Assembly: GCA_014898415.1 (NCBI GenBank)
Contig: RCTD01000001.1
Location: forward strand, 1,302,001-1,366,000
Reading direction: 5' to 3'
Length of the DNA stretch: 64,000 nucleotides
DNA from: Stromatinia cepivora
Lineage: Eukaryota > Ascomycota > Leotiomycetes > Helotiales > Sclerotiniaceae
Under the pieces are notes generated by a model. That model had not been told where the DNA came from, searched no databases, and was given only the letters and a program-made list of their open reading frames with translations. Shown here in pieces: positions 1-12,656 of this stretch. Every line of letters starts with the position of its first letter. Position 1 is the stretch's first letter. The translations under genes were made by a program, and so were the position numbers.

Positions 1-1
1 C

Positions 2-1591
2 CCCTATTGGGACTGGGGTTCCACCCCAAACATGCCAAGTATCGTCAATGTCGCTACTGTCCCCATCGTAACGCCCTCCGGCGCTACTACCTATGTCAAC
101 AACCCCCTTTTCAGGTACAATTTCCAAAACAAGCCACTAGATCAGCAGCAATTTCCACCAGGGGATAGTGACGGCATGCTGGCACAGTACAATTCGACTG
201 TGAGAGATCCAGATTATCTCGGTGGACAGAGTGATTTTAATGCCGCGAATACAAATTTACAGAACGCGGGACTGGGTGATCAAGTAGTGAGTGTGCTCCC
301 GACATCTTATTTGTGCCTATGGCTCTATATGATTGGATGGATGATTGGTATAAACTTGGAAAATGCAGAGAAAGGAGATACATATGCTGATACGAGAGGT
401 GACAGTGGACAGCAGTTATGAAATCAAACAATTTCAACAACTTTGCCACGATGGCCAGTTCGGGGTCAAGTATAGAATCACCGCATGGTGCTGTACATGT
501 TCTTGTTGGGGGTGCTTATGGACATATGTCCTTTTTGAGCTATTCTGGTTTTGATCCAATATTGTAAATCCTTGTTCTTTTCCTCCCTCCTTAGCACCCT
601 TCATTCTCTTTGTGTTTCCCTATTTCTCTCTCGCATACTTCAAAATAACTGACCTAGCTAGTTGGCTCCACCATGCAAATGTTGACAGAGTCCTCTCAAT
701 GTATCAAGCCATCAATCCTTCTAAATACATCACGGCCCTAGCCGATTACTATGGCACCTACACTATTCCCCCGGGCTCTATTGACACCGCATCCACACCA
801 CTCAAACCCTTCGCCATCACCAGTTCTACCTTCTTCACATCAAATACCTGCAGATCAATGTCACAGTTCGGATACAGTTATCCTGAGATCATGGATTGGA
901 ATATGACATCCGCACAAATGGCAAGTTATGTAACAGGAATAGTGAACACGTTATACAATGCCGATGGAAGCAACTCGAAGATCAAGAAGAGGAGTTTCAA
1001 GAGTAAAGTACCTTTATCGATACACCAATTCGAAGGGTCAAACACGAACAAAACACTACGAGAATGGACAGCAGCACTCAGCGTCTCCAAACTTGACCTC
1101 CAAGGCCAACGTTTCATTATTCGACTTTTTCTAGGGAAGATACCGGACGATCCAAAGACATGGGGGAGCAGTGAGAATTTGGTAGGGAGTTTGGTCATTT
1201 TACCTCCGCGAGGATCTTCTGCCAACGATGCGTCGGGGGCATTGGCATATGATGAGATTGTTGTTTTGAGGGAACCGGCTATTGGAGGGAGTTATGAAGG
1301 GTATGATGAAGATGGGGATGGAGAGGGAACGGAAGAATTCTTGAAGAGGAATTTGAGGTGGAGGGTGCAGCTTGTAAGTGTTTCTTTGATATTTTTATTT
1401 CGATGTTTTGGAAATTGGTCATCGTGCTGATGAGGATCAAGCTTGATAACACTCCATTGCCCTCGACTTCACTACCCACTCTGAAAATTAGTATTGGCGA
1501 TGAAGTTGTGGCTATTCCACACGATATCACGAAAAAACCGGTTTATGGGACGAAAACTCTGCATCCTGACATTGTTGTTGATGGGAATTAG
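2..1591 (+). CDS. Tyrosinase (polyphenol oxidase), 3' part, 5' end outside window
   Basis: Type-3 copper oxidase that hydroxylates monophenols and oxidises o-diphenols to quinones (melanin and phenolic chemistry). The window opens in frame on PYWDWG, the tyrosinase core motif just after the CuA site. Four exons fit: 2-286, 406-563, 662-1373 and 1442-1591, with GT-AG introns and agreeing phases (0, 2, 0), giving 434 residues. The CuB site is complete: SPHGAVH (His-x3-His) in exon 2, then FDPIFWLHHANVDR formed exactly across the exon 2/3 junction. The remainder, including the acidic stretch EGYDEDGDGEGTEE, fits the C-terminal region of fungal tyrosinases, which is usually removed on activation. 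CuA and the start codon lie upstream of the window. The family call is firm; substrate and localisation cannot be read here. Confidence 0.93.
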
Positions 1592-3427
<1,836 letters not shown>

Positions 3428-5026
3428 AGGATGTTTCATGACAGGGAAGGGCAATGAGTTTTTTTTTTCTTCTGTTTTCTGACGGTAACGGCGGAGGCAT
3501 ATTATCTCACGAGAGTAATAACTTGCTAGTTTGAATGGAGATTGACAATTCAAGTGATGGCCAGATCCCGCTTGAAATTTTCAAATAATATGTTCGAATA
3601 CCTATCCTCAAAATTACCCTGCCCTCCGCGCGTTGTCCCGGATATCTCCACATAATGTTAAGGTGACAAGTCAGCTCAAGTTACCATCTATAGTCAGTCG
3701 TGTCAATAAACAAAATTTCGTGCAGACGTCGAATTAAGATTCTCAACTCTAGTTAGACGATTGAGATTGTGTGGGAGACCAACTCCAAAGATACTTTTAG
3801 GTATAATTATTGACGCCCTCGGGCTCACAGAGCAAAAGAGCCCTTTTCGCTAGACAAACTACCAAATCATACTAAATACGGAAACACGTGTATGACCTCT
3901 TTGTTCATTTTGATATTTTAACCTTCTTGACCTGTTAGCGGAGGTGGTAGGCGGGGCCCTAGTCCTAGCCTACGATTATACTAGTCCCGGTTATCTTTTC
4001 TCGCATATGCATTCAGATGCAGAGCTAGGTCTCAATCATCAGCAAAAATATCTAGGCACAAACATTCCATGACCTTACGCTATCCATCCATCCATCTATC
4101 CATGCATTCACCAGGTAACTTCTACATCTATAGAAACTTCTTGAAGGCCCGGGGGCTGGGTTCCATCTCGATTTAATCGTGATTGATAAGATGCCTGGTG
4201 CTTGAACGCAAAGTAAGTACCGGAAGGATCCACCAGCACAGTGAACACACTGGCCAACTGAACGCCCAACTTAGGCTTGATTAGGCGACACATCAGCAGG
4301 ATTCCAGTACTTTGGAATTGAATATGGGCCACTGACCTAGCCAGGGCGTTCAGTTAGCTGGTGGGTTCTTCTAAGTTCCCAATCCATGCAGAAGCCCTTC
4401 TGCATCCTCATCCTCATCCTCGCATTCGGCAAAAAATACCTACTCTCGTGTCTTTTGTATTTTCAGGTTGTATGCATTATCTGCATGATTATGTGCATGT
4501 TTTGCAACATGATATCTCTGCCTCAGTCAAACAATCCTCTTCTTCTAACACACAGGAACGAACAAATATCTTTCCGACATCATAATACCTGCGCTGCAAT
4601 GAAACAGAATCACTCACTTGGATTATAAGGTTAACAAAGATAGATAGTAGTAGGTCGTGAAATATGTTGGGTCTGAGATCTCCTTGTCCTAAGATTGATA
4701 CTAGACGCACGAAGACTCAATTCGTAAGCAACGTTAGGTTCTAGCTTCCGTAGATTGTCTCAACAAACACATCTGTTTCTTTGTACTATGATTCATGTAT
4801 CGTATTTATCTTTCCCATCTTCCGAACCTCTCCCCATCCCCACTTCCTTCCTCCTCATCACTGCCAATCTCCAAATTAGCTCGGATCCACGAAGTTCTCA
4901 TCCTCAGCCTCAATACCATCTACCTTCCACATAGACAACGAATCCTCAAATATCTCACCCGCAAAGCCATCTATCTTCCACACAGACAAAGAATCCTCAG
5001 TAAATTACTACAAACACCTATCCACC
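3428..5026. other. Intergenic, 1.6 kb, no gene seen
   Basis: No frame here has recognisable protein features. Short open frames at 4108-4332 (minus) and 4361-4628 (plus) lack homology I can recognise and supporting splice structure. The stretch CATCCATCCATCTATCCATG near 4085 is a small imperfect tetranucleotide run. The right end contains the direct repeat described separately. Confidence 0.55.
4918..4998 (+). repeat. Two-copy imperfect direct repeat, 51-bp period
   Basis: CATCTAYCTTCCACA followed by AGACAAMGAATCCTCA occurs at about 4918-4947 and again at 4969-4998. The period is 51 bp, a multiple of three. It sits directly upstream of the small Cys-rich ORF at 5027, in its likely 5' leader. 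Confidence 0.6.
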
Positions 5027-5383
5027 ATGCACTGCTTCTTCTGTGGAACCCACAACATGACGGGGAACCAAGAATGCTCTGAATGCAAAGCTTTGCTACC
5101 TGCGAATCACACGGCCATGAAACCCTGCACAGTCGAATGTCACAACACGGATGGTAACACAACTGCGACGGCGGTTGTTAACGAGAAGGTAGAATTATCG
5201 ACTCCCAAACCCGGTGAAACTCAAACTGAGTGTGTGGCCGTTAAAATACATGCTCATGGTGTTCGTATTACTGTTTTTATCAGTGAAGATGATACACAGC
5301 CTATAAAGGTATCTGCAACGCGTGGAATCGTTTATCCAGATCCAGAAAAAAGCGTTTCATCTGCACTACTCTACCCAGTCTAG
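5027..5383 (+). CDS. Small Cys-rich protein, possible N-terminal zinc ribbon
   Basis: I do not recognise this 118-residue frame. It begins MHCFFCGTHN and has a second Cys pair 14 residues later (Cys3, Cys6, Cys17, Cys20; CxxC-x10-CxxC), the spacing of a small zinc ribbon. The rest is Thr/Val/Glu-rich with no membrane segment. It may be a complete single-exon gene or the first exon of a spliced one: a GT (GTATCT) lies near 5309. The ATG follows a duplicated leader segment. Expression is undemonstrated, hence moderate confidence. Confidence 0.4.
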   Translation: MHCFFCGTHNMTGNQECSECKALLPANHTAMKPCTVECHNTDGNTTATAVVNEKVELSTPKPGETQTECVAVKIHAHGVRITVFISEDDTQPIKVSATRGIVYPDPEKSVSSALLYPV

Positions 5384-5385
5384 CC

Positions 5386-5505
5386 GGGCTGGGTAAAGGG
5401 CAAGGGGGGATGAGTAGGAATGAGGAGGGATAAGGAAGGATGAGAAAATATGAGGAGGGATGGGAAGGGATGAGGATAAACGAGGAGGTAGAAGGATGGA
5501 TACAG
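5386..5505 (+). repeat. Polypurine GGATGAGGA-type imperfect tandem repeat
   Basis: About 110 bases of almost pure G/A on the plus strand, built from loose copies of GGGATGAGGA with few pyrimidines other than T in ATG. It lies between the stop of the small Cys-rich ORF and the 3' end of the APH-like gene. Such tracts can form triplex structures; no function is shown here. Confidence 0.6.
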
Positions 5506-5574
5506 GATTTTTGTTCTTCTAAATCGCCGAGATAATAAGATGAATAAATTGCCGTTAACCACAATTGTGACTAT

Positions 5575-6744
5575 CTATGAGTCATTTTTCCTAATCAAAT
5601 TTTCCCTCTCCTTCAAGCTTAGTGCTTTGAAAGCCGCCAAAGTTGCGTCTTCCTTAGCCTCCCGCTCCTTACGATTTTTGCGTCTGATAAGGGTCATTTG
5701 AAAGCCATCTTCATCCTCTTGCATGTAATTTGCATAATTAGGGCATGGCATATAGAAATCCCGATCAAAGTACTTCCATTCTGCGATCGACGGGCCACGA
5801 GAGTCGTCGTTATACCCGCTATTAAATTCTCTGTAGAAGTTCACCTCTGTTGTTGGCCATGGCCCGAGTTGCTTTTTCATTTCAGCTTCCAGGTAATAGT
5901 GCCATTCACCCGGTTCCACCCTTCGAATTGCCACCGCCTCCCACCATTCCGGAAGATATCCCCCATGTTCCCAATCGATAATAGCGGTAACATGTCCATC
6001 TTTTACCATAATATTAGTCGCATCTAGATCGCCATGCGTGAGAACATACGGTCCCCCTTTCACGGGGTATCTCGACTTGAGGTCCTCCTTCCAGTGTACC
6101 GTGTCAAGCTTTCTATCCCATCTATTCTCGAGATAAGGTTCAACACGAGCCCACCATTCTTCAACATCATCCGTCACGAAATGTGTCTTCTTTTCAGAAC
6201 CTAGTATTTTATCTCTTAACCGCGAACCGTCTGGACCTTCTATTTTTGCCGATGTAAACTTGCGTAACTGTACAAGATATTCAACGACTTCTATGGCATA
6301 AGCTTTCGCTTGCTCTTCAGTTATCGTTGGCCAAAGTGACATTAACGTTGTGCCCGGGGCTTTCTCCATGAAAAAGAAATGGCTATTACTATCTTTCCAA
6401 TAACGTATATCTTTTATTACAGGAATAGTCGAGTTCTCGGTCAGAAATTTTTGAATTAGGACATCAGGACCCATATAGCTCTCGTACCCACGTTCTATAA
6501 TCTCTCTTTCCTTCAAAACATATTTCTCACCGACGAACCATACACCCCTCCTGGCACTACATGTACATTTGATAGTACTAACATAAGTATCACGCCGCTG
6601 ATTTTCGGCATTCCATCCGCAGTTGTGGCATAGCAAGAAATCCTTTAGTTTAATATGGTGAGCCTTGAAATCTTCTAGCGTACGACCTTCGAATGGCTTA
6701 AATATTGTCATTGTGCTTGGATAGGCTTGAAGGTTCAGGTTCAA
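5575..6744 (-). CDS. Aminoglycoside phosphotransferase-fold (APH) kinase-like protein
   Basis: Single exon, 389 residues. The APH catalytic loop is clear: VLTHGDLDATNIMV (His237, Asp239, Asn244), followed by the metal-binding motif IIDWEHGG (Asp257). The N-terminal lobe carries GVWFVGEKYVLKER, where Lys78 may be the ATP lysine, and FFMEKAPG as the hinge. Fungal genomes have many such proteins, most with unknown substrates, and resistance to antibiotics should not be assumed. Unusually, a small Cys cluster (Cys39, Cys42, Cys60, Cys62) precedes the kinase lobe. Start Met1 is chosen as the first in frame; Met12 is an alternative. The gene lies in the phenolic-metabolism neighbourhood without an obvious biochemical link to it. 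Confidence 0.85.
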   Translation of the reverse strand: MNLNLQAYPSTMTIFKPFEGRTLEDFKAHHIKLKDFLLCHNCGWNAENQRRDTYVSTIKCTCSARRGVWFVGEKYVLKEREIIERGYESYMGPDVLIQKFLTENSTIPVIKDIRYWKDSNSHFFFMEKAPGTTLMSLWPTITEEQAKAYAIEVVEYLVQLRKFTSAKIEGPDGSRLRDKILGSEKKTHFVTDDVEEWWARVEPYLENRWDRKLDTVHWKEDLKSRYPVKGGPYVLTHGDLDATNIMVKDGHVTAIIDWEHGGYLPEWWEAVAIRRVEPGEWHYYLEAEMKKQLGPWPTTEVNFYREFNSGYNDDSRGPSIAEWKYFDRDFYMPCPNYANYMQEDEDGFQMTLIRRKNRKEREAKEDATLAAFKALSLKERENLIRKNDS

Positions 6745-7729
6745 AGTTCGATGTTGGGATTGAATGAAAGTTATATATTTGATATGAGGTGGTAATAGAG
6801 CGAATCTGATATAATCTCCAGAGGAGATGGATGGAGTTGAGATATATTTGAGTTTCTGGTTTGATAAAAATTGGGTTGGACAAGTACACTATTGAGAACA
6901 AGGAAAACAAAGCTCAATAATGAATTAGAATCTATATTACATCCGGAGAAGACTTGGATTATTTTTGGTGAAGGATAAAAAAATCGTACACAAAGAAGAT
7001 ATCTAGATGCAAACTATACTATACACGGACACACTTTTGATAATGATTATCTTGGTCAAGGACAAGGAAAATAACATTCAACAATGAACACATATTCTCG
7101 TGATAACCCAAACTAGATACTTTACTCCACATAGATACATCTATGGTGATGATTGAGTAAAAGAAAAATAATTCTCAACAAGGAAAATCCATTTCATGTC
7201 ACTACTAACTTTGCAAGATGGAAGAGAAGTCTGTCTTTCATCAAAGGCCGGGCTTTCCATCTTGGATAGAGGGATAGCTCACAAAAGTATGGAGCTCAGT
7301 GAGTGCTATGCCGTTTTCAAGTGTGCAATAGATCTTTGTAATATGAAGAAAGAGATTTCGGATGATGGCGGAGATACACATCTTTGTCTCCATGTTGTTG
7401 GTCCTTCAAAGTCGGGTGAGCATTTCACTAGTAATGGACGGTTTGATTAATTTGAGGTATTTATCATCCGCCGAGTGTAACGCAAATCTAGCCAACCAAC
7501 TTTGCCAGATAAAATATGCTGGCCGCCAAAAACAGGTAAAATAATCCAGAAAGCTTTATTGGAAATGTCTCTTGCGCCGAAATATTTCAAAATTTCCAGT
7601 TTTCTTCATTCGGCGTACATGCCAATCACTGTTCCCTAATTTGTATGTAATGCTTCAAAACATCATCATGCATGTCATATCTACCTCAATGTCAACACTA
7701 CTATTGTCATATCAAAGGGATGGGGCTTC
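6745..7729. other. Intergenic between APH-like gene and FAD monooxygenase
   Basis: AT-rich spacer holding the promoter side of the APH-like gene and the 3' flank of the monooxygenase. An 84-codon frame begins with ATG at 7196 on the plus strand but shows no recognisable domain, membrane segment or splice continuation. Nothing else seen. Confidence 0.5.
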
Positions 7730-9197
7730 TTACGCATTCATTTCTTCAATTGTCAACTTTGCCTTTTCGTCAGAAACTTTGTAGACTGCTGAGTTGGTGT
7801 TGCTTGAGAAACCTAGAATCAAAATAAATTGAATTAGCCGTTGTCTCACAGATGAAAATATATTGACGGCCGGAGCGTCTTACCAATGCGTTCATTAATG
7901 TTCTCCCGTGCTTTAGCAGCAGCGGCTTGGACGCGAGTTGCACGGGGCTTTCTGACCTGTTCATAGACTCTCAAAGCCTCTTGCACATCACCGTTGAAGT
8001 GTTTCTGGCTGAAAATAATGCCTAGAGCTGCTGCATCCTCAATCGCCATACACGCTCCTTGACTTTGATCAGGCATCATCTGCAATATCAATTAGTTCAA
8101 ATGATACGGTTCTAGCTGAATGTCGCTTACCGGATGAGCTGCATCCCCTATGACACAAGCAGTGCCCTTTTGCCAGTATGGATAAGGTTCATGAATCCAT
8201 AATCTCCAAGGGGCGATATCCTTCCCTATTGACAAATGCTTGTAGACCTGAGGATCCAGATCAGGGAAAGGGGCAAGTAGCTCTTCTACGGTTCCCTTCG
8301 CACCCCATGTCTGATATGAATAATCGCCCTTTTCTCTTGGGAAAAAACAATAGTAAGAGAGCAATTTACCACCGTTGCAAGGTGATAGAACAATCTTATA
8401 ATGAGTATCAAGACCGCCCCAGTATTCGAGTGCACCGTTTTGTGAATAATCGACCAAGCCAAGCTTAACCGCCTCTTCAGTGTCCACATTTGCATGGAGA
8501 CAACTAGCACCGGCCGCTTTCCTCTCAACTTTGATGCCGATAAGAGAACGGACCGCAGATCCGATACCGTCAGCTCCGATTACTACATCATGAACTGCAG
8601 TATTGCCATTTTCAAAAGTGATTGTTCCAGTTTCGACGTCAAGCCCAGAGCACTACCAAAAAAGTCAATTTCTAACCCTTGCACTTGCCTTAAATCTGCC
8701 TGGGTATGCTTACCTTGTGATTGACAAGCAGCTTAGCTGGTACACCTGGCTTTTCTGGTTCAGCTACAGCACTATCCATAAGCATGGCGTGCATATATTG
8801 CCGATGGAACATATTGTAAACCTACACGACCACATTAACTCCATCTACCTAGAATATTTGTGGCTTGTTTGTGTCGAGAACTTACATGCCCCCATTTCTC
8901 CTCATAATCATCGAGGTCATAAACAGAATCAGGCTCTCCAGTCTTCCAATCATGTCGAATTAGCTTCTTCAAGATAACAGGATCTCCCTTTTCGACTGGG
9001 ACATCCCATTCATGTAACCATTTTGTGCCGTTAGCAGCGCAAGATACTGATGCGCCAACCTCGCCAGCGTAATCTGCACGTTCGTATATTGTGACTCGAT
9101 GCCCGGCACGACGTAGAGCAATAGCAGTACTCAATCCTCCGATACCTCCTCCTATTACTCCGACATCAAGAGACCTGAAGCCGGATTGGGCGGGCAT
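7730..9197 (-). CDS. FAD-dependent aromatic monooxygenase, salicylate hydroxylase-like
   Basis: Predicted NAD(P)H/FAD aromatic hydroxylase; family members convert salicylate to catechol. Five exons on the minus strand: 9197-8886, 8821-8714, 8652-8131, 8079-7884 and 7812-7730, all GT-AG with agreeing phases, giving 406 residues, normal for the family. The three class-A motifs are present: GVIGGGIGG (FAD Rossmann loop, residues 13-21), VVIGADGIGSAVR (DG motif) and VIGDAAHP joined by splicing to MMPDQSQGACMAIEDA (GD motif). Start MPAQSGFRSLDVG was chosen because the Rossmann strand follows directly; the frame extends upstream but without support. It is divergent from a Zn2Cys6 regulator, a common arrangement for an inducible catabolic gene. 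Salicylate as substrate is inference; related enzymes use other phenols or nicotinates. Confidence 0.9.
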
Positions 9198-10069
9198 TTT
9201 GATTTGAGGATGATTGAAGTTCTTGGGATAAGAAGTTGCAGGTTTTATCTCTTGAAGCAGTAGTAAGAATGAGACCGTTGAACCTAAGAAGAAGGATTTT
9301 GAGGCGAAGTGTAAGAGGAAAGTCCGCTTGGTGGCGGATCGTTGGTAGATAATGATCAATCCCTACATAGATGTATAGGAACAAGCACTTTGGATCTATA
9401 CTGTAAAGTTGTGTTGTGATTAGTCGAGCGAATGGGGTGAGCTGCGAAGTGCAGGTTAATACATTGTATGAAACAAGAAGTGTTCGAGTTAAGCTGGTAT
9501 CATCGAAAGTCAAAAGGGCGTACATTAAGTCTTGTAAATAATCGACGGTATCACGCTTTCATGCGTTCCGTTCCCGCCGGCGTTTTAACGTGGCTAAGAT
9601 AAGGTATAGACATTGTCACATCATTGCACTTTAGTAATCACAATAAGTGATGGCATCTTTCGATTCCCCGTTATCAAGAATTCCAAGTCACTAGAGAGTG
9701 TTTGCCATCAAAAAAGGACACAGCCGGTAGATAACACGTGCGCGGAACGTACCCTGCTTTCTACTTAGGTATGGTGCCTTACCCGATAAAGGATTATGTA
9801 ATCAAAGGTGGTCACTTCTTGCCTACAACTACCCCGCATTTCCCAAAATGTGTCTTACTACTCGTACTCCCACTTCCGAAGTTAAGATTCTTTCCGACTT
9901 CACATCAGCAACGATCATTCCGACGCAAAACCGCTTACTCGTTTAACCGATTCATGCTCTCTCAATATCGTATCTCTCGCACCAACCTCGATTAAGGTGA
10001 CAAGGATTCTGGGATGGGGAAGCAGCTCAATGATCTCTGAACGAATTGAGCGGTAACGTTCCGCCGGCG
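9198..10069. promoter_or_regulatory. Shared divergent promoter with CGG/CCG elements
   Basis: The 872 bp between the monooxygenase and regulator start codons must hold both promoters. The 9-mer CCGCCGGCG occurs twice, at 9574-9582 and 10061-10069, the second touching the regulator ATG. It contains the palindrome GCCGGC. CGG-N7-CCG spans 10051-10063. Zn2Cys6 proteins bind paired CGG triplets, so these are candidate operators, possibly autoregulatory. Confidence 0.5.
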
Positions 10070-12656
10070 ATGCCTCGTCCTAGAGTTCATCCCGATAAAC
10101 GTGCCCGCGCAGCTAGAGCTTGCATCCTGTGCAAAGGTTCGAAGAAGCGTTGCGATGCAAAGCTGCCCTGCACGTCCTGTGTAACGAAAGGCCGTACCAA
10201 CTCATGTCGGTATCCACCATCTTTAACACTGACGTCGCCAAGCCCGCGACGGCTGAGCCAGAGGACATCGGGACATACGCTAGATCCTGTTGCCAGAAAT
10301 GTTGAATCACCGACTTTGATGCAACGTCAGTTCGAGCCGCAACCCTCAGTTGAGAAAAACAACTTCAATTTTTTACGGCAAGACATTCATGCTGCTTCCA
10401 TTCAGTGTCCTGAGTCATTAGTGGACCCCCGTCTTTCGGGCGGGAATGCTAACAATCTCACCAATTCACGTTCCAGTACTCGTGAATCTTCACCCTGTCA
10501 ACGCTCTACGATGTTACAGAGCTCCCAAGGCGAGCAAGGTCGGTGGTGATCCTTTTCTCTAGGACTTTCTTTGGTGCAAGGATCACCGGTGGGTGTTAGG
10601 ACTCATGAAATAAGATCAAACTTCAATGGATTATCACTCTCGTAGTATCTGTTTGTTCCCTCCAGAGCCTAATTAAATCATTCAATGGATTTTGAAAGCT
10701 CAGGATCATTTCATGAATCTATGCACCCGCTGATGGGTGGGGCGTACCGTGTCCCTTCAGATTCCAAAAGTGTGCAAAACTGACAAATTTGATAGTCTAT
10801 ATCGGCAATATTGCTGCTATTTCGTTTCTACACTTTCTCCAAACTACGCTTAAGCGATATATCGGAACTTCCGTTTTCACTGAAAGCCAGGAGAATAATG
10901 TGATGTTGGAGGTGGAGATATCCAGGAACAACAGCCCGTTTGAAGATGATTTAGATGTTGCAGAAAAGCAAGATTTAGTTGCTTGCTTTATGAGAGTGGT
11001 ATGACTCTATGCTATATGTTCTTTTGCGTAGCTAGAAGACAGCATTAACACATTGTTTAGTCGAATGGTATTCTTCATCTTTTCTCACGAGATGATATAT
11101 CGAGATTGTTAAACATCAAATTCAATGCTACCAATTCATCTTCAAGCTCCCGTTCCGAACGGGAAGACCTTGCGTGCCTTTTTCTGATGATAGCAATAGG
11201 AGCTCAATCTCGAGGCAAAGATTTGTTCGAGATTCAACTTGCGAAAAAGTATTTTGCGCAAGCCCAGCAAATGGCATTCCTCGATATGCTGGAGAATCCT
11301 TCTCTATCCATGGTTAAGATGTTTTTATTGATGGCCATGTATATGCTTGGAGCTTGTCGCAGGAACACGGCTTTTATGTATATTGGTATTGCCTCAAAAT
11401 CTGCAACTATTCTTGGGCTACACGTTCCATATCAACATTCTCGAGTATCCTCTGAAGAACGTGCTGCTAGGTAGGTATTTACAGCCATAATCACCCGGCG
11501 CTTAACCACGTGATTTGCCTTTGCTAATTGTGGTGGCAGGCGCCGTATATGGATGAGCTCACGCGTTCTTGATCTTTTATGCAGCTCCATTCTTGCGCGT
11601 CCCAGTAGTATACCTTCAATAGAGAGAGACGAGTATGAAATCGATAGCTCAAACCCTGAAGATATGGACCATCGAACATTGGCTCTTTATGCAATTTACG
11701 AATCTTCTTCTATCATCGAAGCTATTGTACAAAAGTTCACTAAATCTAGCAGCGTGAACACCGAATCGGCCGATACTTTTTTGCAAATGCTGCGAGAGTG
11801 GAGTCAAGCTCTACCTTCTGCACTTCGCCGCGTTCCAGACGCCACGTCTGGGGAGGAATTTTGTGGAACTACAATCGGCAATATCCATGTTTCTTGCACA
11901 TATTATGTAGGCATCATGATGGTAACACGACAATTCTTAATTTCACATGTCATGTTTCAACTACGGAAGAATAGCTCTAGCAAGTCTAAGAGAGCTGTCG
12001 AAGTACGGGATATGACTCCTGACGAAAGAGAGAAAATATTTCAATTTTCGGATGCTTGCGTACAATCTGCTCATCTATTGGTACAACTATCTTACGAAGC
12101 GCATGTTAACAATGTTCTTCTTGACAATATGTGTATCCTTAAAGCATGGCTTTTCTCCGCAGGACTCGTCCTTGGCTTCTCCCTCCTCGTAGGAGGCGAA
12201 GCCCCTGCTCATATTCGCGAATCTTTTGATCATGCTTGCACTGTGCTCAAGAAGCTTGCACGGTTGAGTCCCCAAGCAGATCAATATTTCGATATACTTT
12301 CTCGATTCCATACCGCGATCGAATTGTATCGGCAACAACTGCTAAAGGCACAAAAAGAGAGCAGTAACGTATATGTCGAGAAGATTATGAGTATCGGGTC
12401 ATTCAATAGAGAATTCAGTGGAGGAGACTCTAATACTGAGTTCCAGTCGCAATCGCAATCGCAATCGCAGCCTGCGGTCACGAACGACCAGGGAATGTTA
12501 GGAGAAATTGAAGCACAGGGAGATTTGGCGGAATTGTATGCGACTGATTTCTTTGGGATTGAAAACGAAATCCAGATATGCGATGCTCAGATTGGGTATG
12601 ATGCAGGAGTTGCGGCTGATCTGAGGTGGCTGTGCTATGCTGCTGGCCCTTCCTAA
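10070..12656 (+). CDS. Zn(II)2Cys6 fungal transcription factor
   Basis: Nuclear regulator. Four exons fit: 10070-10538, 10796-10998, 11061-11470 and 11540-12656, 732 residues with consistent phases. The N-terminal zinc cluster is CILCKGSKKRC then CTSC and Cys46, spacing C-x2-C-x6-C-x5-C-x2-C-x8-C (Cys18, 21, 28, 34, 37, 46). Exons 2-4 give the middle homology region of fungal_trans proteins (YIGNIAAISFLHFL; the block around SRVLDLLCSSILARPSSIP). A Gln-Ser tract lies near the C terminus (12,447-12,470). The first intron is 257 bp with a weak donor (GTCGGT), so that junction is the least certain. Start MPRPRVHPDK is the first in-frame ATG after a stop at 10031. It is divergent from the FAD monooxygenase and is its most likely regulator. 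Confidence 0.85.

Noticed and set aside
926..1225. 99-codon frame antisense to tyrosinase exon 3
   Set aside because: Shadow of the real coding strand; no independent features.
7196..7450. 84-codon plus-strand ATG frame upstream of the monooxygenase 3' end
   Set aside because: No domain, membrane segment or splice continuation; next frames are unrelated.
8178..8977. Plus-strand frames across the monooxygenase locus
   Set aside because: Antisense to exons 1-3 of the FAD monooxygenase, whose motifs are unambiguous.
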